Shown: positions 24,525 through 38,172, numbered from the stretch's first letter. The stretch: 64,000 nucleotides of DNA from Cryptomeria japonica (GCF_030272615.1 NC_081412.1:548174488-548238487), one strand, 5' to 3'. Made by a program: numbers and translations. The notes: a model not told the origin generated them from the letters alone.

Positions 24525-25864
24525 GAGTAATGAAGTATTACTCAGCTTCCCAAGGTGGGTCCCATGGTTCTCTATCTCACAATGTCCCTCAAACCAATAT
24601 TTTTGCTCTCAGATCACTGAGCAAAATGGTTTAGGGATGGCAAATGCAAGAACGAGGGATGCTTTCGATAGATTTTAGAATGAAATGCATCCTATGCTAT
24701 GCATGATCTTAAAATGCAATAAACTAGATTATAAGACAACAAGGTTAGTATGAGTACTATCCTAACATGATATATTTAGTCTATGATTGAGCTAAATGAT
24801 AAGGAAAGTATTCTAAACATGCATATTTAGACTAATTCCTGATTTAAAAGAGGCTAAAATGGTGAGCATAAAAATGATATATAAAAGCTTGAATGTATTT
24901 GAACATAAGTATGATACTACAAATTTGGAGGATATCTCAAAATGGAGGAATGAGAGCTCTATTTATAACAAAAATAGGGCAATGGATGGCCAGGATTGAA
25001 AGGTTTAATCAAGGGTTGAGTTTGAAAGTTGGGGATCCATGTTTGCAATTTGCACCAATGAAATGGTGACAAGTGTCAACATAGGGTTGGGTTGAGAGAA
25101 GGGGTTGGAGGCATTAAATGCCTGAGAAGACCTTATGGTTATCTAGAGGGTAAGGGTCAAGTCTAAGTTAAGATTACCCATTAGATTAAGGGTTAATCCA
25201 AGGATAAACCCTTGTGCAAATGATTAAGAGATAATCATGGTCAAAGCATTAAAGGATTGATTAGACCCTTGGGTTGGATGAAGGTTAAGTTAGTCAAAAA
25301 GTCTCTAACCATGTAAGAGGGTTGAATTAACCATTAATGGTTTGGGAGACTTTGGGGATATTAAGTGGTTGAAGTTTTGAAGCCTTTAATGGTTATCAAA
25401 GACTTTAAGGTTTTGAGAAGTGACCTCCCCTTGCTTAGGGATGTGACAAAGTTTAGAAGATGGGTTAGGCTAATTAGAAACGATTAGAAGAGTCTAGAAG
25501 AAATTAGGAAGGGGTTTAGGAAGGCAAGTGGGAGATGTAGGAAAATGCAAGTGGATGGAGGGATAATAAGATTTAATTGAAATAAAGTTAATTTAATTCA
25601 ATTTGGTTTCAATTTGGGGAGATTAAATAAATTAGATTTATTCAATTTAGGATAACTATTTAATTAAATTTGAATTTAATTAAAAGTGGATAGGGGGAAT
25701 TTAATTGAATAAAATGATTTATTCATTAAATGGGTATAGTGAATTTAATTTAAATAAATTGAGTAATTTACTTAATTAAATAGAGGAATGCGGGTAATTT
25801 AATTAAATAGAGAAATGAACATAAAATATTCATTTAGGAATATGGTCATTTTTATTCATCTACA
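24525..25864 (-). mobile_element. Solo LTR (L3) inside element B
   Basis: On the minus strand it starts TGTAGATGAATAAAAATGACC, close to the start of the D LTR (TGTAGACGTATAAATTTTGACC). It has attaattaaat blocks and a TATA box (minus ctataaat near 24960). CTATG occurs on both sides (24520-24524 and 25865-25869). The LTR end appears to have lost its terminal CA by a 2-bp deletion at the TSD junction, so the left limit is less certain. It lies in the spacer between gag and ORF2. Confidence 0.7.
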
Positions 25865-26117
25865 CTATGTACTTAAAGCATTTTCGCAGTCATTTTTTTT
25901 TTCTTACCAAGTTTTCGAGAGAGCAGAGAAAAGTGATTCAAAGGCGATCAAACCTCCTTCAAAGCAAATTCAAGGCATTTACATCAATCTCAACGCATTG
26001 TTAAGTTGGTTTACCGATCTTATCAAGTTGCTATTATCTGCTAAGTGTGAAGCATCTGCCATTTGAAAATCCTGAAACCCTAAGGATCTTTTGTTAGTTT
26101 TTATCTGAAATCTACAA

Positions 26118-29100
26118 ATGGCACCCAAGATCCAAGATCCCATTATTGTCAAGAATGTTGAAAAGCCCTCACTAAAATACTCTTTGACTCCCAAAGTTGC
26201 ATCTGAACCAGATGACAAAACCGCTTTTTCACTCATCTCGGATAGAGTGTTATTAGTCGAGGATGTGAGATTCTTCACCAAATGTCATGTTGAAGAACTC
26301 GGTCACGTTGAAATCAAAGACACCTATGATGAATTGTGCACCAATGGAAAATTGGATAGCAAGTATGAGCACATTAAGATCAAGGGATTAACTGAAGCCC
26401 TAACCTATCCCTGTGTGTTCAAACCCCAGTGGGTCAAGTTTGTTCTGAGCAAAATTCATGATGATTTCATGTGGTTAAAGAGAAACCGTTTAAGATTACC
26501 AAGGAAATCATTCATCTAATTACCGGTTACCCTATTAATGATCATGCCCGAGCCCAAAAGATAATATCACAGATGGAATTGATCAATTTAACCGGAGTGG
26601 AATCAGATTGTAGAGGACTGAAATTAAACAATGTCACTGATGTAGAACTAAAATTTGCCATTAGAGTAATAGGTTACTGTTTATTCCAATCGACAAGGGA
26701 AAACAGTGTACCCTGTGCAGCAGTGGACCTAGCATATAAAATTGTGAAAAAGGGAATGAAAATTGATCTTTGTGAGGTGTTGCTGAAAAAGCTGTTTGAG
26801 AATATGAACACCATTAGGAAGCCGAAGAAGAACAACTCGGCTAATACACTAAAGTTTGGATCACTACTTGTATGCATGTTTTTCTATTTTGAAAAATTCT
26901 TTCCATCAGTCAGTAAAGTTGTTTGGGAACTACACCGACCAATTACCCATCAGATTAATGACTTCATCAAGAAGTTAGGTGATAATTTTAATGATATTAT
27001 TGATGATTACTTCAGCAAATTTCAAGAGAAAATGCATAACAGGTATAGAATTCCATCTTAGCTAGTGGAGAAATACAAAGCTGACATATGTTTTGAAGTA
27101 GACACTGATTACTGTTATGTGAATGCTGTGGAATCGAGAACTCAATCTTTGTCACCGATGGGTTATGAGATTGATTTTGACATCACACAACAACAAATTG
27201 ATGCATTTCTCACATTGCCAAGACATGCTACCGAGCTGAGGTATGGAACCTATGAAGAAGTGAAGGAAAAAGTAAAGATGAGCATTGTAGTACCCAAAGC
27301 TACAAGAAAGGCAAGAAAGATGATCAAGGCATTATCGAAGAAATTTGGAGAAGACTCTTCCTCCACACCTATCAAAGGAACCTTAGCCATTATCAAAGAG
27401 GAATCTGAAGCCCAAGAGGCAGCTATAACATTGAGCACTGAATTGCCTAAGGGAAAAGTGTTGAAAAGAAAGAAACAGGACACATCAAAGGCCTCACCGA
27501 CTCCACTAGCAAAGTGACCTAACACTAGAGCATCTGCAGCTTCACCAAGTAAGAAAGCAAAGAGTGTTACTATTCCTAAGGTAACAAAAACTTACAAGAA
27601 AACTACTCGGAGACTCATTTTGGAAAAAGAGTCTAGTGACACCGAATCTGAGGATGCTAGCAAATTTCAGATTGTTAAGAGCAAGAAGGTAAATGTACAT
27701 AGTGTTGAAAATTTCTGTGCTAATCTGAAAGAATATGGTGGATTTGGAGGATTTAGGTATGTTAAGTATGAAACCAGAAATAATGATGAAAAGAGACAAA
27801 TTGAAGAAGCTGTCATCTGGACACTTCTAAAATTTCAGTTGGCTCCATTGGAACTATCTAAGTCACTTCCAAATGAATTATATTTACATATTGACAATAG
27901 GTGGAAGTATGCAATGGACTCAGAGAAACAGATCAGAGAAAGAAGTTTGGTACATCTCTTTCCTGACATGTCAGTAGCTGAAATAAAGGAACATCTGACA
28001 ACCTACAACTCAAAGTTTCTCGTCAAACAAAGAGCCTTAAAACTAATGAATGGGCTATATATTGAATTAGAAAATGATACAAAAGTAAAGTGGCAGGAAA
28101 TCTTTAAAATCAAGGATGTTGGTGAGCAAGCTACAATTGAAATTGTTGATGTCACCGAGCAAGATCCCAATGATACCGAGTAAGACCCTGTTGACACAAT
28201 TCAAACAGATGAAGATATCATGGATACAGAGGCACCGGAACAGGAAATGATAGAAGGCAATGCATATGCAAAACTTGTATCTAGTGAATCAGTCTTGGAA
28301 CAAGTTCAGCTTTATCCACCGTTTAATCAACCTGTCTCAACCGAAACCCCTCAAGATATGGATAAAGGCACCGAAGGTCACAAGTCTATAGCAGGAGAAG
28401 GTACTACTCAAGAACAAACATCTCAAGCACCTTTTAGCACTGAAAGTGTTGTAACTGAGACATCGAGTACCGAGACACCAAAGGACTCTACAGAGGCTAA
28501 AGAAACTGACCAAAGTGTTGCCTCTACTGAGCAACCCACCGAGGGTCATCAAGCCTCACAAGCCATTGTCTTAGTTCAATCAGTGAAAGGTAAAGAAAAG
28601 AAGATGAAAAAGCATAGTTTTAAAGTCAATTTGTCAAAACCAATAGTGTTGCTCAATGTAGACATATCAAAATTAAAGGGGCAAGCACTGATTGATTTCG
28701 GTGAACTATGCAAAGCAAAGGCCGAACAAGAGAAGAAAATGGCGATTCAAAAGAAAAATAAAGTACTTCAAAAGGTGAAAGCACTCTTAATAGATATGCT
28801 ACCTGAAGCTACAATGTCAATAGATGCAGCCATCCATATTCAACTGGATGAACTCCTAACAAAGATAGAGACATCTGTAGTAGATGCATCGAAATATTTG
28901 AGTAGGCTAAAAGACAAAGAGCTCACTGCAAAAATGATAGAAGACGTACAAAAAGCTATAGCTATTGGCAAAGTTAAACTTGTCAAATTTATTGTTGAGT
29001 TGACTCCTCAACTCAAGCACATTCTTTATTTATTTCAGAAACTCTGTACATTTTTTTAATTCAATAAAGACATCAAAAATAAAATAGAAGCAATTGAGAA

Positions 29101-29479
29101 AGAGATCACTGATCTCTCAAATAAGTTGACCACAGAGCCAAATTTAGTTCAGAATTTCTATACAAAGCTGCAACAACTCATGGCTCAACAATTGGACCTA
29201 AAAAATGAAGAACACAAGATCAGGATGGACATAATGACACTTCAAACATTATTCCTTCCTCATCTTTCATTCGTCCAAGAATAGATCAATCGAGCCACAT
29301 ACCTATCTACTACACAAGAGGGAAGCACTCTAGTTGGCTTAATATCATTATTGGCGAACATTCAAGCCCAGAGTTCTTTAATGGACAATGTAAAGGATGC
29401 ACTCTCTGTCACTCTCACCGAAGCATGTATCAAGTACAAATCCATTTTTGACCAGTTGCCACCACTGAATGGTAATTAA
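26118..29479 (+). pseudogene. ORF2 of element B, unknown protein of ~1,120 codons
   Basis: It starts MAPKIQDPIIVKNVEKPSLK and ends LPPLNGN-TAA. Except for one frameshift near 26470, the whole length lies in one frame, broken only by TAG 27059, TGA 27515, TAA 28181, TAA 29057 and a TAG near 29303. The N-terminal block has VEDVRFFTKCHVEELGHVEI, then FKITKEIIHLITGYP, KLNNVTDVELKFAIRVIGY, KIDLCEVLLKKLFENM and LKFGSLLVCMFFYFEKF, matching blocks in A and C. A Lys-rich region (27,250-27,620), a helical part containing LPNELYLHI (27,870), a Thr/Glu/Pro-rich acidic stretch with frequent ACCGAG codon pairs (28,150-28,560) and a C-terminal coiled-coil-like part follow. No enzymatic motif is visible. Function unknown. 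Confidence 0.75.
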
Positions 29480-29820
29480 GTTTTGATGTTTGTCAAAAAG
29501 GGGGAGTGATACAATATTAGAGGAATGATATAGTATTCAAAGCATCAAACAAAAGGAGTATAGTATACAGGGGGAGTATACCGAGCAGAGTAAGCAGAGT
29601 ACCCAAGAGCAGTGAATAGAACAGTAAGCAAAGAACAAGAGTAGATCATCGAGCATGCAAACTCAAAGTTTTATATAGTATATCAATAAGGGGAGTATAT
29701 CTGGATTTACTATTTCATTGACTATTTTATATACTGTCAGTATAGTCAAATTTTGCAAGTATATAGATTATTGAGTTATAACTTTGAAAGTAGTTTTTGT
29801 CAAACATCTCAACTAATGTC

Positions 29821-29832
29821 AAAAGGGGAGAT
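29821..29832 (+). other. Polypurine tract of element B
   Basis: The tract aaaaggggagat directly precedes the 3' LTR. Similar purine tracts occur upstream at 29494-29506, 29569-29576 and 29688-29695, all within 340 bp. Confidence 0.8.
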
Positions 29833-31008
29833 TGTTACTACTTATCAAGTTGCCATTAGTTTTATGTTCAAAGTTAATCTATATACTCTAGTCGGTTATC
29901 TCTACCAAGATATTCAGTCGGTATGCACAGTCTAGTCGGTTATAGAAGAAAGTAGTCTCTGAGAGTAATATACACTGAGCTGTCTACCAAGTATCATTCC
30001 ATGTATACCAAGCAGAAAAGATGACACACTGAGTGAAACATGTTACCAACTTCATTGAACCTGGACATACATATGGAAACATGTTACAAGATCGAGGAAC
30101 ATCTAACCGTTATCACATTGGAAATTGCACTTAAAGATTGTGTATGATTTTGAGGTCATCTAACCAATGAAATATTTTGCATGGTTATTCATTCAATAAA
30201 ACATGTTTGTAAGATCGAAGCAAAGAATGGATCACCGACATAAGAGATCTATTTATACAACATGGATTAAGATCAGACAAACACATGTAGCATGACATAA
30301 AGGAAGATATAGAAATATATGAAGCAAGACATGTGAAAGCACTAAGTGTTATGACTGTTACAGAGACACAGAGGTCACCAAGAAGGATTTCAGAGAATAG
30401 TCAAAGAACAGAGTAAACATAAGGGTTTACCGAGTTACTATATGGGTTACTGAGGTATGCTATAAGTAAGGTAATCTTTTTCTGAGCACATAGAATTTGC
30501 TATAACATTTCAGATGTAAAGTTGCAAATATTTGTAATGATTTTAATGTAATATTTTGAAGTTGTAAGAGAAACCTTTAACAGGGTAAAAGACTCTAATC
30601 AAGCCTATAAATTGTAAAGCCTCTAACCAGGTGCAACATTTAGTTTAAGTGTTGTAAAATCCTTTAGCAAGGTAGATCTAATAGATCTTGATACTCCTAA
30701 CAGGGTAAGCTATTAGAAATAGCTAAACATGTAGCTCTAATCAAGCAACCTTTATTATTGCAATAGTGAAGTTGTGGGTGCCATCCCCACCGTAGTTTTT
30801 GTCTCTAACCAAGAGTTTCTGCGTAACCAAAATATATGTGTTATGGAGTGAATCATGTATGATTGTTATCTATTTGTTTTAGCTTTATATTATGTTACTG
30901 CACTATTCGGTTTATGCATAACAATAAAGTTATTGTTGAAGAAAAGTTTTGGAGTACTGATTCACCCCTCCCCTCTCAGTACATTAGCTTTCCATATAGG
31001 GCCTAACA
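29833..31008 (+). repeat. 3' LTR of element B
   Basis: It aligns to 21521-22711 end to end and closes with GGGCCTAACA before the TTAAG duplication. A TATG-starting 109-aa frame near its end is an LTR by-product, as is the related one at 22558. Confidence 0.95.
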
Positions 31009-31013
31009 TTAAG

Positions 31014-32856
31014 GTCGGTCAGCCACCACGTAGATCATTTTTCTTATCAACTTGTAGTCATGTAGCTATAATCAACTCCTTCAGTGTCCAAGTCACTTGG
31101 TCAAGCCCGATCAACATCCAGTCATCATCCATGTGGACCATTGAATCTATCAACAAACATCCACGACATCAAAAGTCTTCTTAATCATCATCCAGGTCAT
31201 TTGGTCAAACTTGGTTGACCGCCACGTGGATCTCTGTATCTATCGGGCTGCTAACATGTTGACTGTAACATCTCTGGTGCTCACAATGACCTTAAACTCT
31301 GTCATTGCAAAAAGGTGGGATGCACCATCTTCCTGTTTTAACTTACCCCATGAGATCCTTTTTCCATCCTTCTAAAAGCTATGGGATAGCGGGATCACGA
31401 CCATTGCATACCCACCTTGAATGGTGTGGGATAGCATGAACATTCTTCTGTTATCATCATGTTTCCCTGCATGAGCATCATCTTGTCTTACTTAGTATCA
31501 TAGGATAGCGGGATGCATATCTCGCTCCACCTTGCATTGCCCCGCATGATCATCGCTCCTCTTTTGATGATGCAGGATAGCGAGAAGCCCGATTCTAGCC
31601 TTTATCCTTTTAACCCCGCATGGTCATCTTTCACATGTCCAACATGTTGTGGGATAGCGAGAAGCATCTCTTTCTTCTTCTTGTGTTACCCTGCAAGACC
31701 TTCACTCTTATCACAAACAAGACGTGGGATAGCGGGGGTCACTATGCTTAACCTGTAGTTATCCCACATGAATAATATGCACACACTTTGCGTGGTGTGG
31801 GATAGTGGGGGACACATTTCCCCTTGACGTTTCTTGTCCCTTATAGTCAGCCAATGCTCAGCAACATGTCATACAATAGCGGGAGACATTTTTTGGTTAG
31901 CCTTTTGTGTTATCCCGTGAGATAACCACTCTTTCATCCTTATCAGCGTGGGATAGCGGGGAGCCTTGAGCTCCTTTGTTTTTTCTTACCCTATGAGGTC
32001 TTTCTATCCATCCTTCTACAGTGCGGGATAGCGAGATAGACCATTTTTGTCCAACTTTGTTATCCCGTAGGGTCAATTAGCTACCTTCCAACTTGCCGCG
32101 GGGTAGTGGGATGCTTCCTCATATGAAATGGGTCCCACATGAACACATCACAACATAACCGAACCACTAAACCAAAAACATGTGGATAGATGGGGACCAC
32201 TTGAATCTGGGATTCCCTTCCAGTTAAACGCGATACTCTGATGAGTGACTGAGGTCATCGATTCGAATCGCCATTCTGGTCAAACAGCCATGAATCAACA
32301 TATTTGAATCTATAGTCCCCATGAATCAAACCCGATAGGTCCAACACACTATGAGGCATATGTAGATCAACTTCAACACTGATCGCACTTTGTAGTCCAT
32401 ATTCTTCTATAGCCTGCAACATTACTTACTACATAACCTGCGTGTTATGCGCTTCTCCTATCTTTTGTTATGCACACTTGCTACCTGTTTCTCTGCAACC
32501 ACCATACATAATCATATGACCTGCACAACTCTATCATTATGATGCAACACCATATGAGCAATTTTGATCTTCCTCTGAGGCCTCATCATCATCCTGCATC
32601 GTTGTGCCTAGCCAACCTATTATCCTACATGCCTTTGTATCACAGTCTTGTGGTTGTGGAGCAATCACTTTGCACATTCTCTATCAATCTTATTCCACTT
32701 GTACTCTGTGGCACTTATCATCTTTTCATCTCTATATACACTGCATCTTCATTCCGGGACACATCATCATCTCTTGCATCAACTCAATTATTGACATCAA
32801 TCAACTCAATCATGCACACACCCATGTTGACATCAATGACAACCCCAATGCCAACA
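31014..32856 (-). repeat. Solo LTR H, right part
   Basis: The LTR resumes after B and ends ...catcaatgacaaccccaatgccaaca, the same terminal wording as solo LTR G (gacatcaatgacaacacaatgccaaca at 40685-40711). On the minus strand this is the LTR start TGTTGGCATTG. The total LTR length without B is ~3.5 kb, the largest of its group, partly because of the tandem array at 31383-32120. A clear target duplication is not found. ORFs of 81-106 aa here are not convincing. Confidence 0.65.
31383..32120. repeat. Tandem array of ~75-bp GGGATAGCGGG units inside LTR H
   Basis: The core (g)ggatagcg(g/a)g recurs at about 31383, 31502, 31574, 31651, 31725, 31798, 31872, 31948, 32024 and 32098, with a partial copy at 31428. 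The spacing is 72-77 bp except for the first interval. Most units also contain the reverse-complementary word (tatcccg, taccccgca or ttatcccac), so each could fold as a hairpin. The spacer text between cores is poorly conserved. Confidence 0.85.
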
Positions 32857-35162
32857 TAACTATAGCCACATTAGGGTTTACTCAATCTATCTCGATCATG
32901 ATTTATCAATCAACAAGGTGACATTATTTACTTCTCAAGTGTCATTTCCCTACACTCACATCCACAATCATCATTAGGATAGCCAATTCCACTCAATAGA
33001 ATTGCATCCTCAACTTACGCCAACTTCTGACAATGAGTTTCATGAAATAAGAAATACATAAATATTATAAGTATATATAATAATTAAGTGTCAAAACACT
33101 AAGGGTACTTCTTGTCCCTACTCTATGTCAGCCATATGTGTAGCTAGGGAATCCATATCAAAGTGACACAATGAGTGCCCACAATTAGTAAAATATCAAA
33201 ATCAAGGGTGCATAAAGTAGCTCAACAACTACACCAAGAACACCAATTACTAGGCACAAAACAAACTCAACCATGTAAGAAATAATAAGCTTTGAATGCA
33301 AATTACAAATGTCCAATACATACCTTATCCAAAATACAACATAGATATCCATACTTAAACAACATCACATGAGGCATGCATAAACATCCATTGAGGACAA
33401 GGAATCTAAAAATTATTATAATTAAACTCATTGTGCATTATGGAATTTACCTATCAGTCACATGTCTCTTAACAATTTCATATAATTTAAGAAGTCACAT
33501 TCACATTTTATCATGGAAAACATCTTTTAATTCTTCTATTTGACCATAATACTATCTAATCAACAATCATGTGTAGTACATTCTTCGTGATGTCCTCCCT
33601 TGTACATACTATTAGAATTATGTAATGAATATGATAGAAATAACACATAACACATAATAGGGCCAATATTGTCAAACATTTGGAATGGTCACCATAAGAT
33701 TCAAATAGACAAAATCCAAATGGGGGAATCATCAAGTTCAATATTAAATCATAAAATGTCAAAAATTTCAACAATAAATCAAGTATGACAAGAGTCACAA
33801 AATAGATAGAAAGAGAAGTTTGGTGACCTATCTAAGCATAAGAAAGTCTACAGATTCATTGCTAGCCCACACAACACATGGAATAATTCCTCAATGAACA
33901 CAATAAATCATTAATCATGAAATTTTTTTACATAATGGAGTGACTAACATTAGCTACATATAAGAGAGTAACCGTTGCATGACACCCAAGGATACAATAT
34001 CCAGGATGCATTAGAGAATGTACCCAAATACACAAACATTTGAATCATTCTACAACTCATTTTAAAGCAACTTTTATGCAACAATATATGCAATCATGAT
34101 TTCTACTTACTTCCAATCATCTACCATTTTAATGCAATGCAATTATTTCCTTAAGCAAGAAAATTGGTGCAATCTCTTATTTATGCAAGAAGACATGAAA
34201 AGGAGAGGCATGGTGCCTCACACACATGGAATACACTTAATGCATGGTCAAGGTTCACTTTAAAAATCACATTCACAAGGTAATTATGTTCACATGGGTT
34301 TATTACAAGATCCATCTTAATATCATATTCACCACACAAGGTCCATCACGTTTTCCCACAAAAGGTATTTACACAAGACATACACAATGGTGACTCACAT
34401 AGGTAATATAGGAGTTTCCACACAAAGGTCATGGCCCTATCATGAAAAATGATACTAAGTTCTCAATGTAAACACTCTATGGTACATTGCGTGAGGTAAG
34501 AACAACATAATGCCATGGTTTACAATGCACAACAAATAAGGTGTAGACAAATTGAATGATCTTCATGATGCCACAAGGCAATTGAGTCACTTATACACTC
34601 ATGCATATGCAATAGAAAATGAAAATTGAGGACATAGGTCCTTAACCCAATTGATCTACTATGATGATTTGCACAAATTTCTCTTATTTCATTGATCTCA
34701 CATATGCAACAATGCACTATTTCTAAAATTGATACACTACATTCTAATGAAAACATAACAATGTCAAGTTTTCATGAACATGATTTAATTCTATTTTTGT
34801 CACAAGGAGTACAACACTCATACATAATGCATTAAGAAATGCTCAATTAGGAGCCAAGCATTAACATTCAATAAAAACATGAATCAATCATCGAGGAGAC
34901 TGTAAATCTATACGAACTCCTCAGCACATAGGAGGGTCATATAATCCCTATACACATACACTCATAAAATATCATGCTAGTTCACATGAGGCAATACAAC
35001 CATTGTTTCCATGAGCATCCACACACACAACCACACAAAGGCCAACAAGAAGCAATGCACCAACAAATGATCCTTAGCCTATTCAAGGGGCTCTTGCATA
35101 GTGGTATCTATCCATCCCTAAGAGGAATCCCAGTGCTGCAACATGGGCTTTGACACTAGATG
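32857..35162. other. AT-rich non-coding sequence, probable internal region of the R1 element
   Basis: No gene, LTR end or tandem repeat is recognised. By the nesting logic it continues 19231-19817 across solo LTR H. Scattered short ORFs (80 and 78 aa on the minus strand) have no coding character. Confidence 0.35.
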
Positions 35163-35167
35163 AATAC

Positions 35168-38100
35168 CCCACTAGGGAACCCTAGGTGATAAGATAAAAC
35201 TATACAAGGAATGCATGGAAATGTGTATTTTTGGAAATATTTTAAATGAAATCATGCATAACATACTCTAGTATATCTCTCAACCTCAAGTTAAGGTCAA
35301 CTAATAGTTAACGAACTATGCACATGCAAAAGTCTAAACTATTGGAACACTAATCAAGATAACTCCAATCACCTCTAAGGGTTCCTTAACATCGCTACCT
35401 TAGCAATGAATCTAGGACTAGGTCAATAACTCGTGACCCACTAGGAGAGGACTAAATCAACCTCCAACACTAGACCAAACACATCTATGGCCATATAAAA
35501 CACCAGTTGAAATATTTGTATGATAACATCGATGATACATCAAGAATAGAGAAGCATAAGAGATCATACTTTGTGTGCGATCCCAACATGAGTGCACATA
35601 AACCAATACCAAGAGATGTCTAATAAAAACTATTACATATAACTCTTATTGGAGTAGTAAATTCATAAATGATCAATGATATAATACAATTCATGTTACA
35701 ATATACAAATGAACACATCATACAAGAAATAAGAGAATGGGAAGAATCCAATGCTAAGGAAGGAGGCAGAATCCATCAAGTCAATCACAATCCAAGTCCT
35801 TCAATCCCCAATAGTGGTTGGCAATGCCACATGACCATGTGGTATCCTCTATCCATCTCATTGTTCTCATGGATATAGTCACACGACCCAATCAATAATA
35901 CAACTATACAAGGGAAGCAATGGGTGTACACAAGAGACAAACATGGAGCAAATGCTCAACATAACATATCAACCAAACAAGAGTCATAAAGAAACAACAA
36001 GATTTAAATTCCAACAATGCATCACTCACATCATAGAGCAACAATCAAATAAGAGAAGTTATTTTAGAAATAAAGAAGTAAAACACCAAAAGAATGAGGA
36101 AGCATCCTTAGTTGGCAACAATGAGGAGAAGGAAGCACTTGCATTAGCAACACAAAGTTGTCATATGACATATATCACAACGAGGTAACCAAAAGATAAA
36201 GAAATAGGAAATATATAGAATGCTACTCAACTATCAGGACCTAGATACTAGAGTGCTAAGTGCATGGAGTGTCATCATGTGTGGTTGAAGGGATGACACC
36301 ACGCAATACCGAGTAGTCCTCTCATATAGACGAGGAGACTCAGTCATGCCTAATGATTACCCCATGAATGGTCAAGCCTTCCTAATACATCCTTGCCTTC
36401 TACTAGAGATCAAGGCATGCAAGGGGCATCCATTTATCTTTCATTAATTTTTTATCCCAACCTAAGTTTTAATTATGTTATTAGTTGTCTTACTCTCACT
36501 CTCCATTGGGTTATCTTGGAAACCACTTTGGGCCTCGACCCACAATGAGAGCCGCTCCCATATCCCACTTTAGTAACTATTCCTAGGCTCATCCCATTCA
36601 ATCAAATGAGGAATCAAAATAAAACACAATGCAATGAATCACTTTCCATATGCTTAATAACATCAAAAGTCTCTTTTATACCATGTCATATCAACCACAA
36701 ACAAGGCATACTCAATTGGTCTTACTACAAAGAGAATGGATCCACTTGGTCCCACAGTGAAGTACAATCATATAAGATGATTCAATAATATATTAAACAT
36801 ATCCATAATTACTTAATAATTCATAACAATTGCTCATATCAAGAGTTATCAATTCATTCTACTCAGAAAGAGCACAGGTCAAGCAACATCAACAACCTCA
36901 TTGAAAAATAACATACTATAAAGCCACACACATGAGGATTATACATGAATAATAATACATAGATAAACATACTAATAATCATAATAACATCACAAGAGAT
37001 CACATATTCAATGCATAACAAATCCATAACTCAAGGAGAAACCTCTAGGTCTCCAAGTCAAAAATTCAATCTTGGATTAATCTCAATTCAAAATTATAAA
37101 TTCAAATTCACTTTGGCATCTCATGGAAGCATGTCTTGACATAAAAAATCATTATATCATAAGCTAATTGAACCTAAACAACAAGTTTATAAGGTCGAAC
37201 AACTCATCAAACCCTCAAAGAAGGTCAAAAACCCCAAAAATAATTTAGAACATCCAATTATGAAATTATAGGAGCAATGCAAAATCCAGTTGGAAAATGT
37301 AAACTTTAATTAGAAAATGTGAAATTCTACATGCAAATGTGGAAATTTAAAAGTAGTTGTAAGATTTTTCTCCACGAAGCTACCTAGAGCATCATGTTTG
37401 ACCAAAATAAAGTATGGGAAGCCAAAATCGAGGACCGACCTATTTGAGAACTACCTTATGTCACTTCAAAAACAAAAATAAAATACCCATACAAGATTCT
37501 CACAATAAATGGGTAGCATTTTCCCAGAACACTCCATTTTCACATTGATTTCACAAACCCACAATCAAAACAACCAAACAATCACAAGGAGACAAAATTT
37601 AAGGCATAACATGGTTATAAATAAATCTACAATGTTTATTCAAACTAATAAATAGATTCAATTTGAAAATAAAAGGAGGAATGAAGACCCCTACCTCAAA
37701 TATGGAGTGAAACTTTCAAATCCAAAGCAAAATCCACATGCACCACCAATGGCCACAATATTTAGACAACATGAAGGATATTTGAGTCCAAATCTTTCAA
37801 GAGCACACCCACAAAATTCTACTACATGAAAATCAAGATCTCTACAGTTCCCAAATGGCCATGAAGAGGGTTTGATAGATAAGATCTTGAAAATACACTA
37901 AGTCTCATTTTGCAAAATGAGCTCAATCACACAGTATAAACTCACTTTTAGAAGTTATAATATTATATTACTAAATACTAATTTAGAATCCAATTAAAAA
38001 ATAAACTCTTAAAAGACCCCCATAATTCATCATCCAAATCTCATTAAATCAAATACATATATAATACACGATATTCCACATGTAAATATTGAATTACTAT

Positions 38101-38172
38101 TAATGCATGCAATATGATGATGACACATCAAAATTAACTAATTATGTATAGACAGTCATTACAGGCTGATTC
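35168..38172 (-). repeat. Long LTR R2, left part (solo LTR)
   Basis: It is colinear with R1 (6994-9518 plus 17756-18190). AATAC occurs at 35163-35167 and at 41739-41743, framing a ~4,027-bp LTR after removal of G. The left terminal TG is not preserved (it starts CCCACTAGGG), while the right end TTACA reads TGTAA on the minus strand. At about 37690 it holds the uninterrupted target site used by element A in the other copy. Confidence 0.55.

Larger units (their letters stand above)
21521..31008 (+). mobile_element. Element B: full-length pol-less LTR retrotransposon
   Basis: Exact TTAAG duplications at 21516-21520 and 31009-31013 flank two LTRs of 1,191 and 1,176 bp. Between them come the initiator-Met primer site, a gag-like gene with five CCHC knuckles, a ~650-bp spacer holding a solo LTR, ORF2 of ~1,120 codons and a polypurine tract. 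No protease, integrase, RT or RNase H is present. The LTR pair differs by scattered substitutions and one ~15-bp indel (near 21722 versus 30020). It inserted into solo LTR H. Confidence 0.93.

Noticed and set aside
31383-32120. CRISPR array interpretation of the regularly spaced repeat
   Set aside because: Plant nuclear context, degenerate units with complementary words inside spacers, no cas genes; it is a tandem array inside an LTR.
32215-32285. tRNA-like stretch with 'gattcgaatc' resembling a B box
   Set aside because: No matching A box at the right distance and no pairing acceptor stem on either strand; it lies inside solo LTR H.
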